Below the pieces are notes generated by a model, which was not told the DNA's origin, did no database searches, and saw nothing but the letters and a program-made list of their open reading frames with translations. The position numbers and the translations under genes were made by a program. From JAHEEL01 sp963836085 (GTDB lineage: Bacteria > Actinomycetota > Acidimicrobiia > Spongiisociales > UBA5794), in NCBI GenBank assembly GCA_963836085.1, contig CAWIHT010000002.1:230545-294544 (forward strand): 64,000 nt of DNA. Reading direction: 5' to 3'. Shown one piece after another: positions 25,444 to 35,072 of the stretch (positions within the stretch are counted from its first letter, which is position 1; every line of letters starts with the position of its first letter).

Positions 25444-27690
25444 ATGGCAACGCGGACCAGAAGCCGCGGGGCTCAGGGGCGGAGCAAAGCAACCCCGAAA
25501 AAGGCAAGACGGGTCCCCCTCCGGACCAGGATCGTCCACACGCTGAGGACGAGTCGGGAGCGGATCCAAGAACGGTTCTCACGTCAGAGCGATGACGTGT
25601 GGGGCGTCATCCTCATCGTGCTCGCCGCACTCGTTGCGCTGTCGTTCTTCGGTCTGTCCGGACCGATCGGTGCAGGTCTCTCCGGATCCCTTCGCTTCCT
25701 GTTCGGCATGTGGGCATTCGTCGTTCCGCTCGCTCTGACCATCATTGGACTCTCGCTCGTCGGCGTGTGGTTCACGGAGGATCGTGGTCGGCTCGTCGCC
25801 GGGGTCGTGGCCGTCTTCGTCGCATCGCTTGCGATGTTCCATCTCATGACCGGCTCGATCGCCCTCGCCGGCAATGTCGAACAAGTCCAGGAGAATGGCG
25901 GCGCCGTTGGCGCCCTCATCTCGTTCCCACTCCGCAGGATCATCGGATTCTGGGGCGCGTTCCTCGTGCTGCTGGCTGCGGTTGGTCTCGGCACGCTCAT
26001 CCTGACAAGGGCCACGGTTCGCGATCTCGCCTCGACCATCGGCGCATTTGGCAGCAGCCTCCGATCGTTCGCCGGTTTCGGACCGGACCAGCAAGAGACC
26101 TCACCGACCGTGCAGGTCTCCGGAGCCGTCGAGATCCACGAGTCCGCAGCGCCGCCGCTCAAGACCGCTCCACAGAAGGGTCCGAAGGACTCGAAGAAGG
26201 CGCCGAAGAAGTCGAAACCGAAACCCATGGCGCCTCGATCGGCGGCGGTCGACGGCTATGAACTGCCTCCGCTCAGCCTGCTCGACTCTTCAAGCAACGA
26301 GGGTCCGAATCGCTCGAGCCTCGAACAAACGGCAGCCGAACTCCAGGAAGCGTTGAGTCAGCACGGTGTCGACGCCCGGCTGACCCGGATCGTTCCCGGA
26401 CCAACCGTGACCCGCTACGAGATCGAACTCGCCCCCGGCGTCAAGGTGTCTCGGGTTACCAACCTGTCCCACGACATCGCGTACGCACTCGCATCACCCG
26501 ACGTTCGCATCCTCGCCCCGATCCCGGGCAAGAGTGCGATCGGTATCGAGGTGCCAAACCGCCATCGCCAGATGGTGACCCTCGGCGACATCCTCAGCAG
26601 CGGGGACGCCGCCGACGATGGCGATCCGATGCTGGTTGCCATGGGCAAGGACGTCAGTGGCCGGGCACGTCTGCTCCGCCTGACAGAGCTGCCGCACGTG
26701 CTCATTGCCGGCGCGACCGGTGCGGGCAAGTCGTCGTGCATCAACGCACTGCTCTCCTCGATCCTCATGCGGGCCCGACCAGACGAGGTGCGCCTGATCC
26801 TGGTGGACCCGAAACGCGTCGAACTTGGCCAGTACAACGACGTCCCCCACCTCCTGACCAGGGTGATCACCAGCCCGAAGAAGGCAGCCGACGCCCTGCA
26901 GTGGGCCGTCGCCGAGATGGATCGCCGATACGACCTGCTGGCCGATGCCGGTGTGCGCGACGTCGAGTCGTATCGCGAGAAGTACGACGCCGGCGGTCTC
27001 GAGGAAGAGATGTTCGACCGCTTCCCGTACATCGTGGTGGTCGTCGACGAGCTGAACGATCTCATGATGGTTGCCGGGCGGATCGTCGAGGATTCGATCG
27101 TGCGAATCGCTCAGATGGCTCGTGCCGTCGGCATCCACCTCGTGCTCGCAACCCAGCGCCCGTCGGTGAATGTCATCACCGGCGTGATCAAGGCGAATGT
27201 TCCCTCCCGATTGGCGTTCTCGGTGGCATCCCAGACCGACTCGCGAGTGATCATCGATCAGGGCGGTGCAGAGAAACTCGTCGGACTCGGAGACATGCTC
27301 GTCGTCACCGCGAGAGAGCCGAAGCCGGAACGGATCCAAGGCGCATGGGTGTCTGAGGCAGAGATCCACCGCATTGTCGACTTCGTTCGCGAGCAGCAGA
27401 ACGCGAAGTACCGCGATGCCGAGGTATTCGAGGTCGCGGAGAAGACGGCCGAGGTCGATGAAGAATTCGAGGGCGAAGACCCGGTGATCATTCGTCAGGC
27501 CATCGAACTCGTGGTGCGCAGCCAACTCGGCTCTACGTCGATGCTCCAGCGCAAGCTCCGCATCGGATTCGCACGGGCAGGGCGGGTGATGGACATCCTC
27601 GAGAACAGAGGCATCGTCGGTCCATCGGAAGGATCGAAGGCACGGTCGGTCCTCGTGACCGAGGACGAACTCTCCGCTTTGATCGGGTGA
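25444..27690 (+). CDS. ftsK: FtsK/SpoIIIE DNA translocase
   Basis: 748 residues. A basic N-terminus, about four transmembrane helices (residues ~55-190), a Lys/Pro-rich linker, then the alpha, beta (RecA-like, Walker A GATGAGKSSC, Walker B FPYIVVVVDELNDL) and a gamma winged-helix domain (SMLQRKLRIGFARAGRVMDILE). FtsK anchors at the septum and pumps chromosome termini, activating XerCD at dif. The ATG used starts MATRTRSRG; the open frame continues upstream through the divergent GUN4 gene and was discarded. Length is typical of actinobacterial FtsK without a long linker. Confidence 0.95.
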   Translation: MATRTRSRGAQGRSKATPKKARRVPLRTRIVHTLRTSRERIQERFSRQSDDVWGVILIVLAALVALSFFGLSGPIGAGLSGSLRFLFGMWAFVVPLALTIIGLSLVGVWFTEDRGRLVAGVVAVFVASLAMFHLMTGSIALAGNVEQVQENGGAVGALISFPLRRIIGFWGAFLVLLAAVGLGTLILTRATVRDLASTIGAFGSSLRSFAGFGPDQQETSPTVQVSGAVEIHESAAPPLKTAPQKGPKDSKKAPKKSKPKPMAPRSAAVDGYELPPLSLLDSSSNEGPNRSSLEQTAAELQEALSQHGVDARLTRIVPGPTVTRYEIELAPGVKVSRVTNLSHDIAYALASPDVRILAPIPGKSAIGIEVPNRHRQMVTLGDILSSGDAADDGDPMLVAMGKDVSGRARLLRLTELPHVLIAGATGAGKSSCINALLSSILMRARPDEVRLILVDPKRVELGQYNDVPHLLTRVITSPKKAADALQWAVAEMDRRYDLLADAGVRDVESYREKYDAGGLEEEMFDRFPYIVVVVDELNDLMMVAGRIVEDSIVRIAQMARAVGIHLVLATQRPSVNVITGVIKANVPSRLAFSVASQTDSRVIIDQGGAEKLVGLGDMLVVTAREPKPERIQGAWVSEAEIHRIVDFVREQQNAKYRDAEVFEVAEKTAEVDEEFEGEDPVIIRQAIELVVRSQLGSTSMLQRKLRIGFARAGRVMDILENRGIVGPSEGSKARSVLVTEDELSALIG

Positions 27691-27796
27691 CGACGCTCAG
27701 GGCTCCGAACGAGTTCCGACCGAGCGCCCCAATGACCGGACACGAGAAGCACATCCCCCACCGCGTCGGGTCGAAACGTCGCGTACGCTCAACCTG

Positions 27797-29602
27797 ATGG
27801 TCTACGCACGACTCGATCAATTCAACGCCGACGGAGGCCTCTCTCTCGAATTCCGCAATCCCGAGCGCGAGGTGGCCGCCTACCGCATCGACGAAGTCGT
27901 CGGAGTGCTTGAGCAGGCCGAACGAGCGGCGAGGGAGGGCTTCTGGGCCGTTGGGTTCGTCACATACGATGCTGCTCCGGCGTTCGACCGTGAGCTGACG
28001 GTTCGGACGCGTGACGAAAACGATCCCCTTGCCGATCTGCCGCTTGCATGGTTCGGGCTGTTTCGCGAACGGAACGATGCTGCCCCCTTCGTCGGCGAAG
28101 CCCGGATGGACGCTTCGCCATACACCGTGTCGCCGTGGATCGCATCGATGGACGAAGATGGGTATGGCGAGAATGTGCGGCGCATCCGGCGACTCATCGA
28201 CGCCGACGAACTCAAGCAAGTGAACTACGCCCTGAAGCTCGACGCGGCGATCAGCGGAGACCTGTACGAGTTCTATCGGGATCTCGTACTGTCGCAGCGG
28301 GGAGGGAACGGGGCTTTTCTCGACATCGGCCGCTATCGAATTCTCAGTGCCTCGCCCGAGCGATTCTTCGCCGTGGAGGGTTCCGACGTTGCCGTCCGGC
28401 CGACCAAGGGCACGTTTCCACGAGGCCGCTGGTCGAAGGAGGACGAAGCCAACGCGGCTCGTCTCGCGGCATCGAAGAAAGACCGGGAGGAGCACGAACG
28501 GATCGTCGATCGGATGCTCGAAGAGTTGGCCACCATCTCGGACGGCGACCCGCTTCGGATCGAGGAACTCATGGGCCTCGAGCGACTCGAGACCGTGTGG
28601 CACCTGGGATCCCGGATGTCGGCGGGACTCGCTCAGGATGCGTCGATCGTTGATGTGTTCGGCGCGCTCTTCCCTTCGGCGGCAGTCACGGGTGATCCGA
28701 AGGCGCGGGCGATGGAGGCGATCGCGACGCTCGAGAGTCGAGCGAGGGGCGTCTACGCAGGCGCCATTGGATTCATCGCCCCGTCATCCGGCGAACGCCC
28801 GGATGCCAGCTTCAGCGTCGCGATTCGAACGGTCATCGTCGATGCCGAAGAGGGAATCGGGGAGTACGGCGTTGGTGCCGGAATCACGTCGGAGTCTGTT
28901 GCCGAGGGCGAGTATGAAGAAGCGCTGGCCAAGGCTCGGGTGCTCGTTCAGCGGCGGCCCGAGATCTCGCTGTACGAGACTCTGCGATGGGAAGTCGACC
29001 ACGGCTACTGGTGGATCGAGCGCCACCTCGAGCGCCTCGCGGGATCGGCCGCCTACTTCGGGTTCGAGTACGACGAGCAAGCGATCATGGACGCCCTCGA
29101 CCTGGAGGTTGACGGCCAGACCGGCGTGCGGCGGGTGTACCTCGAACTCGACCGCGCCGGCGCAGTGAGCATCGAGACCGGCGCCGATGAGTTGGAGACG
29201 GTGCGGTGGTGGCCGCATCCCGGGCCCGACTATGCGACGTGCGCGATCAATATGAAGCCCATAAATTCAGCCAGCATCTACCGATTCCACAAGACGACCG
29301 CGCGGCGGCCCTACCGAGAGCGCCGAGAAATGCACAACGGCGTCGACGAGGTTCTGCTGGTCAACGAACGCGGAGAACTGACCGAGGGGACCCGGCGAAA
29401 CGTGGCTGTGCTCTTCGGCGGGACCTGGGTCACCCCGCCGCTCGCATCCGGTTGCCTGCCGGGCATTCTTCGCCAGGTCCTGATTGATGAGGCGGCTTTG
29501 TCCGAAGAAGTCGTGATGGTGGATGACCTCCGAGGAGCCGACGGCTTGGCGTTGTTGAGTTCCATCTACGGGTGGCAACCCGCACGTCTCACGCGGCAGT
29601 AG
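27797..29602 (+). CDS. pabBC: Aminodeoxychorismate synthase component I / aminodeoxychorismate lyase fusion
   Basis: 601-residue bifunctional protein of p-aminobenzoate (folate) synthesis. Residues 1-~375 are a chorismate-binding PabB domain with QVNYALKL, SASPERFF, RPTKGTFPRG and GAIGFIAPSSG. Residues ~385-601 are a fold-type IV PLP aminodeoxychorismate lyase: HKTT with the PLP lysine, DEVLLVNERGELTEGTRRNV and the LPGILR segment. PabB makes 4-amino-4-deoxychorismate and PabC removes pyruvate. The glutaminase PabA is not in the window. Start ATG follows a 106-base gap after ftsK. Confidence 0.93.
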   Translation: MVYARLDQFNADGGLSLEFRNPEREVAAYRIDEVVGVLEQAERAAREGFWAVGFVTYDAAPAFDRELTVRTRDENDPLADLPLAWFGLFRERNDAAPFVGEARMDASPYTVSPWIASMDEDGYGENVRRIRRLIDADELKQVNYALKLDAAISGDLYEFYRDLVLSQRGGNGAFLDIGRYRILSASPERFFAVEGSDVAVRPTKGTFPRGRWSKEDEANAARLAASKKDREEHERIVDRMLEELATISDGDPLRIEELMGLERLETVWHLGSRMSAGLAQDASIVDVFGALFPSAAVTGDPKARAMEAIATLESRARGVYAGAIGFIAPSSGERPDASFSVAIRTVIVDAEEGIGEYGVGAGITSESVAEGEYEEALAKARVLVQRRPEISLYETLRWEVDHGYWWIERHLERLAGSAAYFGFEYDEQAIMDALDLEVDGQTGVRRVYLELDRAGAVSIETGADELETVRWWPHPGPDYATCAINMKPINSASIYRFHKTTARRPYRERREMHNGVDEVLLVNERGELTEGTRRNVAVLFGGTWVTPPLASGCLPGILRQVLIDEAALSEEVVMVDDLRGADGLALLSSIYGWQPARLTRQ

Positions 29603-29633
29603 CCTCCATCCGGATGTCGATTCCCGCGTCCGC

Positions 29634-30371
29634 GTGACGCTGCTCGAAGGACTGATACTGATCGTCGGCGGCGCCGCGGCCGGGTTCATCAACGCGCTCG
29701 CCGGCGGTGGTTCTGCCATAACCATTCCGATTCTGACCGAGATGGTCGGCATCAACACCGCAAACGGCACGAACCGGATCGCAATCTTCCTGGCGAACCT
29801 GACCGCCATCGCCGGATACCAGAAGGGTGAGGTGGTGCCGTGGCGGCGCCTGAGCGTGCTCATCATCCCCACGGTGATCGGAGCGGCGGTCGGTGCGTGG
29901 GTCTCGACGGTGACGCCCCCTGATGTACTCCGCATGGTGTTCGCAGGCGTGCTACTCCTCGTCGCGGCATCGGTGGTGCTGCGTCCGTCTCGATGGCTCG
30001 AGGAACGGGAAGTCGCCCTCCACGAACCATGGCGGTCGATCGTGTTCCTGGGTATCGGGTTCTACGGGGGATTCGTTCAAGCCGGCGTGGGCTTCATCCT
30101 CCTTGCCGGCCTCGTCCTCGGAGCTGGGATGAACCTCGTGAATGGCAACGCCGCAAAGGTCGTGCTGATCGCCGCCTACTCGCCGATCGCGATCCTGCTG
30201 TTCGCCCAGGCATCCCAGGTGGACCTCGCTGTCGGTGGTGTCCTGGCTGTCGGCCAGATGTCAGGAGCTTGGGCCGGGTCGCGTCTTGCCGTCCTGAAGG
30301 GTGCGGCATGGATTCGCTGGGTGCTGGTCGCCGCGGCGGTGGTGGCTGCCGCACGGCTTGCGTTCGGGTAG
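29634..30371 (+). CDS. TauE/SafE (TSUP) family permease
   Basis: 245 residues, about eight transmembrane segments in two halves, with the N-terminal GGAAAGFINALAGGGSAITIP signature of the TSUP family and a second-half GIGFYGGFVQAGVGFILL repeat of the same pattern. TSUP proteins export or import sulfoacetate, sulfite, thiosulfate or related organosulfur anions; the substrate here cannot be assigned. Starts with GTG, 31 bases after pabBC. Confidence 0.87.
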   Translation: MTLLEGLILIVGGAAAGFINALAGGGSAITIPILTEMVGINTANGTNRIAIFLANLTAIAGYQKGEVVPWRRLSVLIIPTVIGAAVGAWVSTVTPPDVLRMVFAGVLLLVAASVVLRPSRWLEEREVALHEPWRSIVFLGIGFYGGFVQAGVGFILLAGLVLGAGMNLVNGNAAKVVLIAAYSPIAILLFAQASQVDLAVGGVLAVGQMSGAWAGSRLAVLKGAAWIRWVLVAAAVVAAARLAFG

Positions 30372-30436
30372 AGCGATGTTCTCGTCGACGACCCGAAGCC
30401 AGGCGGTACAGTGAACGGCAGGCGATTGGAGGACTC

Positions 30437-30958
30437 ATGACAGGCGAAATCCACGAAGGGGAGCATCCGTTCATCCCGCCGGAGGACGAGCGAGACCCGG
30501 TGCGACGGCTCCGAGGGCGCCTCGCCGCCCCGGTCACGATCGTCACTGCCGGTGATGCGGGCGGTCGGGCCGGGCTCACCGTGTCTTCGCTCATGCTTGC
30601 CGAAGGTGATCCGGGCAGCGTCCACTTTCTGCTGGGATCGACTGCCGACGTGTACGACGCCATGTCACGCACCGACCGGCTCGTGGTACACGTGCTGGCC
30701 GGTGACCATCGGACCCTCTCGGAGGTGTTCGCCGGGCGGCGTCCAAGTCCCGGCGGGCCGTTCGTGGGTGTCGCTACCACCGACTCTGAATGGGGTCCGG
30801 TGATCGAGGGGATTGCGGACCGGGCCTTCTGCAGTGGTGTCTCGGTTGTAGAGCACGGCTACTCCTTGCTTGTCTCTGCAAGCATTGACAAGGTGGAGAT
30901 TGCCGATCTGACCAACCCGCTCTTGTACTTCCGAGGCGACTACCGCCGTCTGGGGTAG
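30437..30958 (+). CDS. Flavin reductase-like (FMN-binding split barrel) protein
   Basis: 173 residues. FMN-binding split-barrel fold of the flavin reductase family: RLAAPVTIVTAGDAGGRAGLTVSSLMLAEG matches the strand and loop that bind flavin phosphate, and RLVVHVLAGDHRTLSEVFAG the second shared block. Such proteins reduce FMN for a partner monooxygenase or bind flavin as a chaperone. Start is the ATG eight bases after a TTGGAGG ribosome-binding site. No monooxygenase neighbour is visible. Confidence 0.82.
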   Translation: MTGEIHEGEHPFIPPEDERDPVRRLRGRLAAPVTIVTAGDAGGRAGLTVSSLMLAEGDPGSVHFLLGSTADVYDAMSRTDRLVVHVLAGDHRTLSEVFAGRRPSPGGPFVGVATTDSEWGPVIEGIADRAFCSGVSVVEHGYSLLVSASIDKVEIADLTNPLLYFRGDYRRLG

Positions 30959-30996
30959 CTGCCGCATCAGACACGGCGACGGTACGCTGAAGGGCG

Positions 30997-32322
30997 ATGA
31001 ACCCCGCTGCACCAACGGTCTGGCTGACGACGCTCGGCTGTGCGAAGAACCAAGTCGACTCCGACAAAGTCACCGGAATGCTCATGTCGGCCGGATACGC
31101 CGAGGCGACAACGCCGGAGGCGGCCGATGTCGTGATGGTCAACACATGCGGGTTCATCGAACCAGCACGGCGGGAGTCGGTCGAGACGATCCTCGATCTC
31201 GCAGGAGCGAAACGCGACGACGCCAGTCTCGTGGTGATCGGTTGCATGGCACAGCGCTACGAGAGCGAGTTGTCCGAAGCGCTCCCGGAAGCCGACGCCA
31301 TCGTCGGCCTGGATCGCTACCCGGAGCTCATCGATCGACTCGATGCCTTGACTACGTGGACGCCGATCACGATCGGTTCGGCACGACGGTCGCACATGGA
31401 CATCCTCTACGAGACGAGACGTCCGACGCCGACCACACCGTACGCCTACGTCAAGGCTGCCGAGGGATGTGACAAGCTCTGCACGTTCTGTGCGATCCCA
31501 CAGTTCAGGGGCAAGCAGCGTTCTCGCGGCGCGGACAACATCCGTGACGAGATCGCCGAACTCGCTGCGACCGGGGTTGCGGAGATCGGCTTGGTTGCGC
31601 AGGATCTTGCAGCATATGGTCGTGACATCGACGGCCCCGACATCGTCGATCTCGTGCAACGCGTGACCACGGTCGAGGGACTCAGGCGCCTCCGCCTCTA
31701 CTACCTCTATCCGCGCGAGATTCGGCCCCGTCTGATCTCCGAGATGGCGGACAACCCGGTGGTCGCCAACTACTTCGATCTGTCACTTCAGCACACATCG
31801 CCGGGCCTGCTCCGGGCGATGAAACGGCCCGGGTCGGGGGAGCGGCATCGGGAGCTAATCGAGCGTATCCGCGGCGCAGCCCCCGACGCCGCGTTGCGGT
31901 CGTCGTTCATTGTGGGATTCCCCGGAGAGACGGACGAGGACATCGATGGGCTCGCGAAGTTCTTGACCGAGGTAGGTCTCGATTGGGCAGGGTTCTTCCC
32001 GTATTCGCCGGAGGAAGGCACGGCAGCGGCAGCAATGGAGGCGCAAGTGCCCGAGGCAGAGAAGCAGAGCCGCCTCCGGCACCTCCAGTCAATCCAGGAT
32101 GAGATCACAACCGGTCGGTCAATCGACCAGATTGGTCGAACAATGACGGTGGTTGTCGACCAGGTCGAGGACGATCAACCCGTCGCACGGTCGTACCGCG
32201 AGGCGCCCGAAATCGATGGCGTGATCTTGCTCGACAGGGGCGCTCCCGGCGAGTGGCTCGAGGTCAAAGTGGTCGGCGGATACGGAACCGACCTCGATGC
32301 CGTCGTTCGGGGGTCCGCGTGA
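30997..32322 (+). CDS. rimO: Ribosomal protein S12 methylthiotransferase
   Basis: 441 residues. Radical-SAM methylthiotransferase with the N-terminal [4Fe-4S] cysteines C15 (LGCAKN), C51 (NTCGF) and C83 (IGCMAQR), the radical SAM motif C158-x3-C162-x2-C165 (EGCDKLCTFC) and a C-terminal TRAM domain. LGCAKNQVDSDKVTG and CAIPQFRGKQRSR distinguish RimO, which methylthiolates an Asp of ribosomal protein S12, from MiaB, also present in this window. Overlaps cinA by four bases. Confidence 0.95.
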   Translation: MNPAAPTVWLTTLGCAKNQVDSDKVTGMLMSAGYAEATTPEAADVVMVNTCGFIEPARRESVETILDLAGAKRDDASLVVIGCMAQRYESELSEALPEADAIVGLDRYPELIDRLDALTTWTPITIGSARRSHMDILYETRRPTPTTPYAYVKAAEGCDKLCTFCAIPQFRGKQRSRGADNIRDEIAELAATGVAEIGLVAQDLAAYGRDIDGPDIVDLVQRVTTVEGLRRLRLYYLYPREIRPRLISEMADNPVVANYFDLSLQHTSPGLLRAMKRPGSGERHRELIERIRGAAPDAALRSSFIVGFPGETDEDIDGLAKFLTEVGLDWAGFFPYSPEEGTAAAAMEAQVPEAEKQSRLRHLQSIQDEITTGRSIDQIGRTMTVVVDQVEDDQPVARSYREAPEIDGVILLDRGAPGEWLEVKVVGGYGTDLDAVVRGSA

Positions 32323-33563
32323 TTGTCGAGGTCCTGGCCATCGGGACTGAGCTTCTACTCGGCCAGATCGTCAACTCGAACGCCACCCGTATCGGAGAGC
32401 GCCTCGCCGACGCCGGTCTCGATCACCACCAACAGACGGTGGTCGGCGACAATGACACCAGAATCGTCGATGCCCTCAGCGACGCGTGTTCAAGAGCCGA
32501 CGCCGTCATCATCACCGGTGGCCTCGGCCCGACCCAGGACGACCTGACACGCGAGGCGATGGCGCGAGCGGCGGGTGTCGAGATGATCTTCGATGCCGAC
32601 CAGGCGGATCGTCTGCGGGAACGGTGGGAACTGCGTGGGCGGGTGATGCCAGACTCAAACCTCCGGCAGGCCGAGCGCCCCGATGGTTCGATACTGATCC
32701 CCAACCCGAAGGGCACCGCGCCGGGCATCCGAATGCGCATCGACGGAACATGGGTGATCGCGCTTCCCGGGGTTCCGGCGGAGATGATCCCGATGCTCGA
32801 GAACGACGTCATTCCGTTCCTGCGCGGCGATGACCGGTCGGTGGTGGTCAGCCGCCTCATCCGTACCTGGGGCGAGTCCGAGTCGGCGATCGGCGAGCAA
32901 CTCAGCGATTTGTACGACGCGTCGGCGAACCCTTCGATCGCGTTTCTCGCCTCCGGCGGAGAGATCAAGATCAGGATCACCGCCAAGGCGGAGACCAGGG
33001 ACGCTGCCCTCGCTCTCGTCGCCCCCGTGGAAGAGACGGTACGAGAGCGCCTCGGGACGCTGGTCTTCGGAGCCGACGGCGACACGATCGAAGTGGTCAT
33101 CCTCCGGCTGCTCGAAGAGCGCGGCTGGACGCTGGGGACGGCGGAATCGGTGACCGGGGGACTCATCGCCGGCCGCATCACCGCGGTGCCGGGAGCGAGC
33201 AGAGCGTTCCGTGGCGCGGTCGTCGCATATGCTACGGACCTGAAGGCGTCTCGGCTTGGTGTGCCGCCGGAAACGATTGCCGCGCACGGCGTCGTGAGCG
33301 AACCTGTCGGCGCCGCGATGGCACGCGGCGCCCGATCGGTCCTCGGCGTCGATGTGGCTGTGGCTGTCACCGGATCCGCGGGTCCCGATCCACTGGAGCA
33401 ACCCGTCGGAACGATCGTCGTTGCCGTAGCGACACCGAACGGTGAGCGGGTCCGAACCTTGAAGATGCCGGGCGACCGCGAGCGGGTGCGCACCTTCGCC
33501 ACCACGGCCTCGCTGCAGTTGCTCCGTCTGTCGCTGCAGGACGTCGAGTGGGGGACCGGTTGA
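32319..33563 (+). CDS. cinA: CinA-family protein (nicotinamide-nucleotide amidohydrolase)
   Basis: 414 residues. N-terminal MoCF-like domain (EVLAIGTELLLGQIVNSNA, GGLGPTQDDLTREA) and C-terminal CinA/PncC deamidase domain (LGTAESVTGGLIAGRIT, VAVAVTGSAGPDPL). The C-terminal domain deamidates nicotinamide mononucleotide to nicotinate mononucleotide in NAD recycling; the N-terminal domain has ADP-ribose pyrophosphatase activity in some homologues. In actinobacteria and Firmicutes cinA often sits near recA, as it does here (2.5 kb away). Start is a GTG overlapping the rimO stop (GTGA). Confidence 0.94.
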   Translation: MIVEVLAIGTELLLGQIVNSNATRIGERLADAGLDHHQQTVVGDNDTRIVDALSDACSRADAVIITGGLGPTQDDLTREAMARAAGVEMIFDADQADRLRERWELRGRVMPDSNLRQAERPDGSILIPNPKGTAPGIRMRIDGTWVIALPGVPAEMIPMLENDVIPFLRGDDRSVVVSRLIRTWGESESAIGEQLSDLYDASANPSIAFLASGGEIKIRITAKAETRDAALALVAPVEETVRERLGTLVFGADGDTIEVVILRLLEERGWTLGTAESVTGGLIAGRITAVPGASRAFRGAVVAYATDLKASRLGVPPETIAAHGVVSEPVGAAMARGARSVLGVDVAVAVTGSAGPDPLEQPVGTIVVAVATPNGERVRTLKMPGDRERVRTFATTASLQLLRLSLQDVEWGTG

Positions 33564-34102
33564 CCGATCGCCTGTTTCTCGCTGTCGCTCTGACCGACGA
33601 GGTGGCGCACGGTCTCGCTGCATTCCTGACCGAGGAAACGATACGCCTCCCCGGACGACCGACGCCACCCGACAAGTGGCACATCACGATCCGGTTCCTC
33701 GGCGCGACCTCGGCACTGCAGCGTGACCAAGTCCTTGAGTTCCTTGACGAACATCTGGCAGTCGGGCCCTTCACCCTGGGCTTCGGGCTCCTCGGCGCCT
33801 TCCCGAAAGCGACGAAGGCGACCGTGCTCTGGCTGGGGATCGACCGCGGATCGGAGCACCTTCGATCGATGGGGAGAATCTCAGAGGTAGCCGCTCAGTC
33901 GGCCGGTCTCGAACCCGAAGACCGGCCACTGCACCCCCACGTCACGTTGTCGAGGATTCGGCCGCCGATGAACGTCTCGGGTCTCGTCGAACGCGTGCCT
34001 CGGTTCCCCCTCTCCATGGAAGTTGACCGCTTGACGCTGTTCCGAAGCCATCTCGGTCGAGGCGGGGCCAGGTACGAGGCCCTCGACACGATTCCGCTCT
34101 AG
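33560..34102 (+). CDS. thpR: RNA 2',3'-cyclic phosphodiesterase (2H, LigT-like)
   Basis: 180 residues of the 2H phosphoesterase fold with both catalytic H-x-T motifs: WHITIRFLG and HPHVTLSRI. LigT/ThpR enzymes open 2',3'-cyclic phosphates and can ligate 2'-5' tRNA halves in vitro. The TTG used overlaps the cinA stop (TTGA), matching the coupling style of this gene run; a GTG 12 bases upstream is an alternative. Confidence 0.85.
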   Translation: MTDRLFLAVALTDEVAHGLAAFLTEETIRLPGRPTPPDKWHITIRFLGATSALQRDQVLEFLDEHLAVGPFTLGFGLLGAFPKATKATVLWLGIDRGSEHLRSMGRISEVAAQSAGLEPEDRPLHPHVTLSRIRPPMNVSGLVERVPRFPLSMEVDRLTLFRSHLGRGGARYEALDTIPL

Positions 34103-34153
34103 CCAAGTACTCACACCGACTGCTGGGCCGAGCCGGTCCGGTACGATCGCCCC

Positions 34154-35059
34154 ATGCTGATTCGTGCGCTCACCTTCGACGACCTCGACCGCTGGATCGA
34201 CATGCGTCATCAACTCTGGCCGGAGTACGAGAAGGCCGATTTGACCGACGAGATCATGCACTGGCACCGGGGGAAGACCGCTGTGTTCGTCGCCGATGCT
34301 GATGGGGAACTCGTCGGCTTCAGCGAAGCGACCATGCATGAGCGCGCCGCCGGGTGCAGTTCGTCGCCCGTCGGCTATCTCGAGGCCTGGTGGGTCGACG
34401 AGGGCTTTCGGCGCTCGGGAGTCGGGGCGGAACTCCTGACCGCTGCCGAAGCGTGGGCGATCGAGAACGGGGCGACCGAGATGGCGTCGGACACCCATGC
34501 CGACAATGAGATGTCGCGCAGCGTCCACCGGGCCACCGGATTCATCGAGCGTCGGCCGGTCGTGCGCTTCCACAAACCGGTGGCAGCCGAGGTGGAGCCG
34601 CCGGCCGGACCGGACCGTTCGTCGGTGGTGACGCTCCGGGAGGTTGATGAGCACAATGTTCGCGACATCATCCGCCTCGAAGTGGCCGGTCACCAGCGTT
34701 CGATGGTGGCTACGAATGCCGTGTCGCTCGCTCAGTATGCGGTCGCGCCGAAGGCGTGGACGCGGGCGGTCTTCGCAGATGACGTACCTGTCGGATATGT
34801 GCTCCTCTACGACGATGTCGACACCCCGGAGTATTTCCTCTGGAGATTCATGATCGACCGCCGGTACCAGGGGTTGGGTTTCGGGAAGCGGGCGATCGAG
34901 CTTGTCGTTGACTACGTCCGCACCAGGCCCGACGCCGCGGCTCTGTTGACCAGCTACGTGGCGACGCCCGGTGGACCGGGACCGTTCTACCACCGGCTCG
35001 GGTTCGTCGACACCGGGGAAGTTGATGACGGCGAACTCGTGACGTCGCTGGCCCTGTGA
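34154..35059 (+). CDS. Tandem GNAT acetyltransferase (AAC(6')-like + spermidine-acetyltransferase-like)
   Basis: 301 residues with two GNAT domains. Residues 1-~145 resemble aminoglycoside 6'-N-acetyltransferase-type GNATs (RHQLWPEYEKADLTDEI, EAWWVDEGFRRSGVGAELL, the SDTHADNEMSRSVHRATGF block). Residues ~155-301 resemble BltD/spermine-spermidine-type GNATs (RFMIDRRYQGLGFGKRAIELV, PGGPGPFYHRLGF). Both acetyl-CoA loops (RRSGVG and YQGLGFGK) are present, so both may be active. Fusion to one polypeptide suggests a two-step or paired amine acetylation; resistance to an aminoglycoside is possible but cannot be read from sequence. Confidence 0.82.
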   Translation: MLIRALTFDDLDRWIDMRHQLWPEYEKADLTDEIMHWHRGKTAVFVADADGELVGFSEATMHERAAGCSSSPVGYLEAWWVDEGFRRSGVGAELLTAAEAWAIENGATEMASDTHADNEMSRSVHRATGFIERRPVVRFHKPVAAEVEPPAGPDRSSVVTLREVDEHNVRDIIRLEVAGHQRSMVATNAVSLAQYAVAPKAWTRAVFADDVPVGYVLLYDDVDTPEYFLWRFMIDRRYQGLGFGKRAIELVVDYVRTRPDAAALLTSYVATPGGPGPFYHRLGFVDTGEVDDGELVTSLAL

Positions 35060-35072
35060 GCCTGGCTATCCG

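Noticed and set aside
27533..28603. A 356-codon minus-strand open frame
   Set aside because: Shadow of ftsK end and pabBC.
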